NCBI GenBank assembly: GCA_024278215.1
Contig: JAJRTR010000043.1
Location: 1-19,119, forward strand
Length of the DNA: 19,119 bases
Direction of reading: 5' to 3'
From: a bacterium
Lineage (GTDB): Bacteria > UBP15 > UBA6099 > JAJRTR01
The notes under the pieces are model-generated. The model saw only the letters and a program-made list of their open reading frames with translations, was not told the DNA's origin and ran no database searches. The translations under genes were made by a program, and so were the position numbers. Below, piece by piece: positions 14,179-19,119 of the stretch (positions are counted from its first letter, which is position 1; each line of letters starts with the position of its first letter).

Positions 14179-14679
14179 ATGAAGCTCGAGAAGATAAGTG
14201 CAGTAATGGCGGCGTTTGCGTTGATTTTCGTTTTTTCGACTGCGGTTTTTGCGCAGACGCTCGAGACTAAAAAGGTGGAACCGGCGCAGTTCGATTATTC
14301 ACGGCTGGCGGTCGCGCTGGAACAATCAGGACTTCAATACCAGAAACTCGCTCTGAATCACTGGTCGATGACAATTATGAACGGCGATAAACCTGTCAAG
14401 GTTTCTATCGCTACAAACAAAGATATCATATCCCTTATGATAGGCATTATCCCCGCGCCGAAGGAAGCTTCAGCCGAGTTGAATAAAGCTCTTTTGGACC
14501 TCAACAATAAGTACTACTTCGTGAAGTTCGTCGATGATGGTACGAATATATATTCACGCGTAGATATTCTGCTTGTATCGGTTAACGGCGCTTCACTGGC
14601 GAATCTCGGCACGCGACTGGTGATGGCGACGAGTGACGAGGCAGAAGGTATAACTAAACTGGTTCCTGCTGCTGAATAA
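14179..14679 (+). CDS. Exported small protein, YbjN/chaperone-fold-like
   Basis: A 166-residue protein with a clear Sec signal peptide: basic start MKLEK, hydrophobic stretch from about 7 to 23, and a likely cut after VFA at residue 25. The mature part (about 140 residues) alternates strands and helices, with a Trp in NHWSMTI, an SLMIGI strand, the segment LNKALLDLNNKYYFVKF and a late hydrophobic RVDILLVSV. This pattern resembles the YbjN or type III chaperone-like fold, but that is an impression and not a motif match. It has no cysteines or catalytic signature. AAGGGAG at 14164-14170 precedes the ATG. It is divergent from the Cys-rich Fe-S gene and 24 bases before the sixA-like gene. Its function is unknown. 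Confidence 0.75.
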   Translation: MKLEKISAVMAAFALIFVFSTAVFAQTLETKKVEPAQFDYSRLAVALEQSGLQYQKLALNHWSMTIMNGDKPVKVSIATNKDIISLMIGIIPAPKEASAELNKALLDLNNKYYFVKFVDDGTNIYSRVDILLVSVNGASLANLGTRLVMATSDEAEGITKLVPAAE

Positions 14680-14703
14680 TATTTTGCCACGGGGTTTTGT
14701 CAA

Positions 14704-15204
14704 ATGAATGTTTTTCTGCTCAGACATGGAGCATGTGAGGATATATGTGACGGTGTCGAGGACGCTGCTCGCGACCTCACCCCGGAGGGGGAGGCGGCGA
14801 TCAGGGATTCACTGCCCGGAATGAAACAGCTCACAGGGCAGGTGGATTTTATTCTCACCAGCCCGTTTGTCCGGGCCGTCCGGACTGCGAATATTGTTGC
14901 CGGGTACTTCAAATGTACGGACTTCATTCATCCCCTCGACGCTCTGGCCGAACGGGGAAACGAAGAGAAAATAGCCTCGGAACTTAACCGGCTTATCGGC
15001 AAGGAAAACATTGTTGTCGTCGGGCACATGCCCCATCTCGCCGAATTGGCGGAATACCTGGTCGGCGATACGTACGAGGGCGGGATAGTTTTGAAAAAGG
15101 GCGGCATGGCAAAAATTTATATTCAGGGTTTTCCCGCGAAAAACAGCGGAATGCTGAGATGGGTTATGACTGGCGATGAACTGCGCACTTCCGGCGAAAG
15201 GTGA
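14704..15204 (+). CDS. sixA: SixA-type phosphohistidine phosphatase
   Basis: A 166-residue member of the histidine phosphatase (phosphoglycerate mutase) superfamily, short SixA branch. The catalytic RHG is residues 7-9 (FLLRHGACED) with His8 as the phosphate acceptor. TSPFVRAVRTA (52-62) gives the second phosphate-pocket Arg, and the second active-site His is His108 (VVVGHMPH). SixA removes phosphate from histidines on signalling or phosphotransfer proteins; in E. coli the target is the PTSNtr protein NPr. The start follows the exported protein by 24 bases, and an operon is possible. The target here is unknown, and a related small-molecule phosphatase role cannot be excluded. Confidence 0.85.
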   Translation: MNVFLLRHGACEDICDGVEDAARDLTPEGEAAIRDSLPGMKQLTGQVDFILTSPFVRAVRTANIVAGYFKCTDFIHPLDALAERGNEEKIASELNRLIGKENIVVVGHMPHLAELAEYLVGDTYEGGIVLKKGGMAKIYIQGFPAKNSGMLRWVMTGDELRTSGER

Positions 15205-15412
15205 TCCGGCTCAGGTATAGCGATATTCAGATTCACACCATATCTATTGTTTCCGGCACTGTGGGGATGATCTTTCAAGCTGATTATTGCGCTCCTTTTC
15301 CCAATGCTTCCGTTGTCTACGCCTTTACTTTTTCACAATCAAACATTATTTTATGAATGGATCCGGTGCGTACTGCACGTGAATTTTGCCGCGCCGGAGC
15401 GGGAAGTGTTTA
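15205..15412. other. Gap before the tetrapyrrole operon, probably with its promoter
   Basis: A 208-base stretch without a supportable gene. It contains AT-rich segments around 15320-15355, where a poor TTTACT-N17-TATTTT promoter match can be drawn. I see no strong hairpin. Confidence 0.3.
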
Positions 15413-16228
15413 TTGCTGAAAGCGCTGTCATTTCTTATCGCCGTCGCATACCTCGTTTCGTGCGGGGCTTTTTTCCGTGTCTATATCACTGAAAATACGG
15501 GCCTGAGAAAAACCGCCCGGTTTATTTCAATCGCGGCTGTTGTGATGCATTTCGCATATCTTGTCGCCCTGACTGTCATTACCGGACACCACCCGATAAC
15601 CAACATGTTCGAGGCGCTCACGACGCTTGCGCTCATGATCGTGCTTGTTTTTTTCTACATCGATTTCCGCGTCGGGGCGAAAACAGTCGGCATACTGACT
15701 TTTTTCTTTGCCTTTATTGCACAGACCGTTTCATCAATCTTCATACGGTTTGAGCCCGGAAATTATGAGATGATGCGCGGCCTGATCCTACCGGCGCATG
15801 TGTATCTCGCCCTGCTCGGCTATGCGGCGTTCGCTACGGCTTTCCTTTACAGCATCATGTACCTGATGTTGTACGGAAATATAAAGTCGAGCAGTTTCGG
15901 CAGGCTTTTCCGGCGCTTCCCTTCGCTCGAGGAACTCGATGAAATGAACTATCGCGCTATTGCCATCGGTCTGGTGCTCATGCTCATATCAATAATACTC
16001 GGTTTTGTCTGGTCCTACAGAACATTCGCTGCGTTGCCGCTGTGGGACGCGAAAGTCATGTTTACGCTGTTCACCTGGATGGTCTACGCGGCGATAATTG
16101 TGTGCAAATACTTCTTTGGCTGGCACGGACGGCGCAACGCGATTCTCGCAGTGTGTGGTTTCATACTTGTTATGACCTCGTTCAGTCTCATAAACACGCT
16201 CGCAGGCTCTTTCCACGTTCATTTCTGA
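15413..16228 (+). CDS. CcsA/HemX-like cytochrome c assembly membrane protein
   Basis: A 271-residue integral membrane protein with about eight helices. GHHPITNMFEALT (59-71) and a reduced tryptophan motif, GFVWSYRTFAALPLWDAK (Trp200, Trp211, Asp212), are typical of the CcsA/HemX branch of the heme-handling superfamily. Candidate heme histidines are His129 (PAHVYLALLGY), His238 and the C-terminal His268/His270 pair. Family members export heme for cytochrome c maturation or, as with Bacillus HemX, modulate glutamyl-tRNA reductase levels. Being immediately before met8 and hemA favours the HemX type. The TTG at 15413 follows GGGAAG by six bases and starts directly before the first hydrophobic helix; the frame is open upstream to a further TTG at 15386. 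Confidence 0.82.
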   Translation: MLKALSFLIAVAYLVSCGAFFRVYITENTGLRKTARFISIAAVVMHFAYLVALTVITGHHPITNMFEALTTLALMIVLVFFYIDFRVGAKTVGILTFFFAFIAQTVSSIFIRFEPGNYEMMRGLILPAHVYLALLGYAAFATAFLYSIMYLMLYGNIKSSSFGRLFRRFPSLEELDEMNYRAIAIGLVLMLISIILGFVWSYRTFAALPLWDAKVMFTLFTWMVYAAIIVCKYFFGWHGRRNAILAVCGFILVMTSFSLINTLAGSFHVHF

Positions 16229-16239
16229 ACCGGCGCGGC

Positions 16240-16245
16240 GGGAGG
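16240..16245 (+). promoter_or_regulatory. Ribosome binding site supporting a TTG start
   Basis: GGGAGG five bases before the TTG at 16251. No ATG lies close by in frame until codon 8, so the TTG is the best start of the siroheme gene. Confidence 0.65.
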
Positions 16246-16250
16246 TTTTA

Positions 16251-16892
16251 TTGGAAGAAAAAAAGAAAAATATGTACCCGGTTTTTCTGTCTCTTGCGGG
16301 CAGGAAGTGCCTTGTAGTGGGCGGCGGCGGCGTGGCAGTGCGTAAGATCGCTGCGCTCGTTCGGACGGGTGCCGATGTCACTGTTGTCGCTCCCGATGCC
16401 GATAAGCGAATACAAGAAATGGCCGGGCGGAACGAAATAACATGGGAGCGGAGACAGTACGGGAATAAAGAAGCTGCGGACTATTTTATTGTGGTCGCGG
16501 CGACTGACAGTCGTAGTGTGAACACGTGCGTGAGCAAAGATGCGAGGGAGGCGGGCAGGCTGGTGAATGCTGTCGACATGCCTGACCTGTGCGATTTTTA
16601 TGTCCCTTCCGTGATCACGAGAGGTGAACTGCAGATAGCGATGTCTACATCCGGGGCGTGCCCGGCGATGGCGCGGAAGATACGCGAAGACCTCGAGTCG
16701 ATGTTCCCGGAAACTTACGGCCCGCTGCTGGCGCGCCTGCGCGAGTTCAGGAAGGATTTGATGGAGAAAGTGCCGGAGTGGGACGACAGGAAAAGGATTC
16801 TGGCGCAGGTGGCCGGGTCGGCTGAAGTGGAAAAATATTTGCAGGGTGACTGCTCACCCCTCGAGGAGATGTTGTCGAAATGCATCTCATAA
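16251..16892 (+). CDS. Precorrin-2 dehydrogenase/sirohydrochlorin ferrochelatase
   Basis: A 213-residue protein equivalent to the N-terminal half of CysG and to yeast Met8p. It oxidises precorrin-2 with NAD+ to sirohydrochlorin and may then insert iron to give siroheme. The NAD loop is VVGGGGVAVRK (22-32), and the key acidic residue is Asp109 in VNAVDMPDLCDFYVPS, matching Asp104 of CysG. The STSGACPAMARKIRE segment of the dimerisation domain follows. It lacks the SUMT methyltransferase half of CysG, so uroporphyrinogen methylation must come from a separate gene, probably the one starting at 19101. It overlaps hemA by 13 bases, so translation is coupled. Confidence 0.93.
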   Translation: MEEKKKNMYPVFLSLAGRKCLVVGGGGVAVRKIAALVRTGADVTVVAPDADKRIQEMAGRNEITWERRQYGNKEAADYFIVVAATDSRSVNTCVSKDAREAGRLVNAVDMPDLCDFYVPSVITRGELQIAMSTSGACPAMARKIREDLESMFPETYGPLLARLREFRKDLMEKVPEWDDRKRILAQVAGSAEVEKYLQGDCSPLEEMLSKCIS

Positions 16893-18163
16893 TGGTGGGC
16901 ATAAACCACGAGACGGCCCCTGTGGAGTTTCGCGAAAAACTCGCGTTCAATCATGATGAATGCACGGAAGCGCTCGCAGCTCTTAAAAAGCGTGATTATG
17001 TCTCCGAATGTATCATGCTCAGCACCTGCAACAGGACAGAACTGTATGTGCGCACATCACCTGATGCACCGCTGGACAGGGACGCTGTGTCTGAAGCGCT
17101 GGCTGATTATTTGACCGAATGCAAAAATGTTGAAACGCTGAACCGCGATCTTTTTTATGTGCGTTATGACAAATATGCGGCACGCCACCTGTTCAGGGTG
17201 GCGGCGGGCCTCGAGTCGATGATCAAGGGCGAGGCTCAGATACTCGCGCAGGTCCGCGACGCTTACAGCACGGCCTGCAAAGTACGCAGTTGCGACTTCT
17301 TCACGCACAAGTTGATGCACACCGCGTTCAGGGCCGGAAAGCGTGCACGCAGCGAAACCGATATCGGTATCGGTGCCGTTTCCGTCAGCCTTGCCGCGGT
17401 CGAGCTTGCCGAAAGAATATATCGAAAACTCTCGGAGAAAAAAGCGCTCGTGGTAGGCGCGGGCGAGATGGCGCGGCTCACTGCCGAGCATTTCATGAGT
17501 AAAGGTATACGCTCCCTGACCGTCGCAAACCGCACTCTGGAAAAAGCGGAGACGCTATCGAGTGAACTTGGCGCAAGGGCTGTTCCGTTCAAGAACCTCG
17601 TCGAGGAAATATCGGAAGCCGATGTTGTCATCACTTCCACAGCCGCTCCTTATTATATTATCAATCCCGGCATTATGCAGGTGGCGATGAAGCTGCGCCG
17701 CAACAGGCAGATATTCCTTATCGACATTGCTGTGCCGCGCAATATCGACCCGAAAGTCAAGCGCCTCTACAACGTGTTTGCGCACGACATCGACGACCTG
17801 AACCTTATCGTGGACCGCAATCTCGAACGCCGCCGCGCCGAGATGCCTCGCGTGGAACGCATCGTCCGGCAGGAACTCGAATCCTTTCAGAACTGGCACT
17901 CTTCGCTCGGTGTCACTCCTACAATAAAGGACCTTGTCGGCACTATTGACGAGATAAGGCGCGAAGAGATAAAAAAGAGCGCGAAATACTTTGACGATGA
18001 GCAACTTGAACACATTGACGCTTTGACTAGGAGTATCGTGAAAAAGATTCTTCATCATCCCATAACCAAGCTCAGGGAGAGCGGAAACGGACAGTCGGAC
18101 GGCACTTTCTGGGCCGACACGGTAAGGAATATATTCAACTTGAGGAAAACGCCTGATGAATGA
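16880..18163 (+). CDS. hemA: Glutamyl-tRNA reductase
   Basis: A 427-residue enzyme of the C5 pathway. It reduces glutamyl-tRNA with NADPH to glutamate-1-semialdehyde, the committed step of tetrapyrrole synthesis. The catalytic nucleophile is Cys50 in MLSTCNRTELY, with the GINHETAPVEFREK N-terminus and the substrate-site segment GLESMIKGEAQILAQVRDAY. The NADPH loop is VVGAGEMARLTAEH, then VANRT and the SSTAAP-like TSTAAPYYI. A C-terminal dimerisation helix region is present, and the length is normal. The start overlaps the preceding siroheme gene; GAGGAG at 16863-16868 lies upstream. It overlaps hemC by eight bases. No hemL (aminomutase) is in the window. Confidence 0.97.
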   Translation: MHLIMVGINHETAPVEFREKLAFNHDECTEALAALKKRDYVSECIMLSTCNRTELYVRTSPDAPLDRDAVSEALADYLTECKNVETLNRDLFYVRYDKYAARHLFRVAAGLESMIKGEAQILAQVRDAYSTACKVRSCDFFTHKLMHTAFRAGKRARSETDIGIGAVSVSLAAVELAERIYRKLSEKKALVVGAGEMARLTAEHFMSKGIRSLTVANRTLEKAETLSSELGARAVPFKNLVEEISEADVVITSTAAPYYIINPGIMQVAMKLRRNRQIFLIDIAVPRNIDPKVKRLYNVFAHDIDDLNLIVDRNLERRRAEMPRVERIVRQELESFQNWHSSLGVTPTIKDLVGTIDEIRREEIKKSAKYFDDEQLEHIDALTRSIVKKILHHPITKLRESGNGQSDGTFWADTVRNIFNLRKTPDE

Positions 18164-19088
18164 CATAGTTGCCGGAACGCGACGCAGCAGACTTGCGCGC
18201 ATACAGACAGAGATCGTAATGAATGCTTTGAAATCCGGGCGCGCGAATCTTGAGATCGAAGAAAAAATAATTGTTACAAAAGGTGATAAGATTCTCGATG
18301 TGCCGCTCGCGAAGATCGGCGATAAAGGATTGTTCACACGGGAAATCGAGCAACAGTTGCTGGACGGCGAAATTGATTTCGCGGTACACAGCTACAAGGA
18401 CCTCCCGACAGAATTGCCGGAGGGACTTGCCATAGGTGCCGTGCTCGAGCGGGAATCTCCGGGCGATGTGCTGATTGCGGAACCGGGCATAAATATCGAA
18501 ACTCTGCCGCCGGGCGCGAGAGTCGGAACCAGCAGTCTGCGTCGCAGGGCGCAGCTTCTTCATGCGAGGCCGGATGTTAAACCTGTCGATGTGCGCGGGA
18601 ATGTAAACACCCGGATCGAAAAATTTGAAGCGGGTGAATATGACGCTATACTCCTTGCAGAGGCGGGCGTGAAACGAATGGGACTGACTGATAGAATCGG
18701 ATCGAGAATCCCTTCGGATATATGGTATCATGCGGTGGGGCAGGGCGCGATTGCTGTTGAAATACGCGAGGATGATGAGCGGATGCGGGAATTACTGCGC
18801 GTGCTCGAACATGCTACGACACGTTGCGCGACCGATGCCGAGCGCGCACTGCTTGCAGGGCTCGAGGGTGGTTGCCAGGTACCGGTGGGTGTGCGGACTG
18901 GAGTGTCGCGTGGCGTTTTGAAACTGTTCGGAATGGTTGCCGCGCTGGATGGTTCGCCGTTTATTACTGCGCGGATCGAAGGCCGCGTGGAAGACGCTTC
19001 GGAACTTGGAATGAAACTTTCAGATAAATTGCGCGCAATGGGCGCGACTGAAATACTCGACGACATTAGGCTGTGCGAAAACAGATAA
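18156..19088 (+). CDS. hemC: Porphobilinogen deaminase (hydroxymethylbilane synthase)
   Basis: A 310-residue enzyme that joins four porphobilinogen units into hydroxymethylbilane. The dipyrromethane cofactor is attached at Cys240 (GLEGGCQVPVGV). The catalytic Asp82 lies in HSYKDLPTELPEG, and the cofactor-binding arginines in GTSSLRRRAQLLHARPD and DVRGNVNTR are intact. The length matches the family. The ATG overlaps the end of hemA, so it is the next gene of one operon, and the sequence continues with a further start at 19101. The product feeds uroporphyrinogen III synthase, after which siroheme and heme branch. Confidence 0.97.
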   Translation: MNDIVAGTRRSRLARIQTEIVMNALKSGRANLEIEEKIIVTKGDKILDVPLAKIGDKGLFTREIEQQLLDGEIDFAVHSYKDLPTELPEGLAIGAVLERESPGDVLIAEPGINIETLPPGARVGTSSLRRRAQLLHARPDVKPVDVRGNVNTRIEKFEAGEYDAILLAEAGVKRMGLTDRIGSRIPSDIWYHAVGQGAIAVEIREDDERMRELLRVLEHATTRCATDAERALLAGLEGGCQVPVGVRTGVSRGVLKLFGMVAALDGSPFITARIEGRVEDASELGMKLSDKLRAMGATEILDDIRLCENR

Positions 19089-19100
19089 AGGGACAATGTG

Positions 19101-19119
19101 ATGCGGGATAAAAAAGGGA
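19101..19119 (+). CDS. First codons of the next operon gene (probably SUMT/HemD)
   Basis: The last 19 bases read ATG CGG GAT AAA AAA GGG, with AAAGGGA seven bases upstream. MRDKKG would suit the usual start of a uroporphyrinogen-III methyltransferase (which continues KVYLVGAGPG in the family). Operon order hemA-hemC-cobA/hemD is common, and the siroheme gene here lacks its own methyltransferase half. Only six codons are visible, so this is inference. Confidence 0.35.

Noticed and set aside
1-19119. Mobile elements, CRISPR arrays, tRNA or rRNA genes
   Set aside because: I looked for transposase or integrase motifs, regularly spaced repeats and tRNA-like folds and found none I could support.

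Overview
The window reads as a chromosomal segment of an anaerobe or microaerotolerant anaerobe with bacterial gene content. It carries a Ni-Fe-S carbon monoxide dehydrogenase, rubrerythrin, a rubredoxin-like protein, a flavodiiron protein, cytochrome bd oxidase and a heme/siroheme operon. The mix (a DVU0298-like HEAT protein next to cydAB, siroheme and heme genes together, several TTG starts behind good Shine-Dalgarno sites) recalls Desulfobacterota and neighbouring uncultured phyla, but the phylum cannot be fixed from this sequence alone. I see no rRNA, tRNA, CRISPR array, transposase, phage gene or integration site. Genes are dense, with no gene-free stretch longer than 300 bases.

Region 1 (1-4800), plus strand: the open 3' end of an unidentified frame, then thiol peroxidase (tpx), a 53-residue Cys-rich rubredoxin-like protein, a short flavodoxin, ferritin, CO dehydrogenase (cooS) and rubrerythrin. 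This is a peroxide and iron defence cluster with a complete CO dehydrogenase inside it, and no acetyl-CoA synthase, CooF or CooC gene in view. It resembles the known coupling of a CODH with rubrerythrin in Carboxydothermus (CODH-IV), but with a different set of candidate electron carriers.

Region 2 (4800-9470): a structured intergenic stretch with a 12-bp perfect inverted repeat enclosing a long hairpin, then an NAD(P)-type aldehyde dehydrogenase. A multi-pass membrane protein resembling the heme-copper oxidase subunit I/NnrS type follows on the minus strand, divergent from a flavodiiron protein (FprA type) that probably reduces O2 or NO.

Region 3 (9470-12630): a HEAT-repeat protein of the DVU0298 type directly before cydA and cydB, ending in a GC-rich hairpin that separates it from a convergent gene.

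Region 4 (12635-15200): a minus-strand protein combining a winged-helix-like N-terminus, a very Cys-rich block and two 4Fe-4S ferredoxin motifs. It is divergent from an exported small protein, which is followed by a SixA-type phosphohistidine phosphatase.

Region 5 (15413-19119): a tightly packed tetrapyrrole operon: CcsA/HemX-like membrane protein, precorrin-2 dehydrogenase/ferrochelatase, glutamyl-tRNA reductase, porphobilinogen deaminase, and the first codons of another gene, most likely uroporphyrinogen-III methyltransferase/synthase. It would supply heme for cytochrome bd and siroheme for sulfite or nitrite reductases. The window therefore mostly concerns coping with O2, peroxide and possibly NO and CO, together with the iron and heme chemistry this needs.
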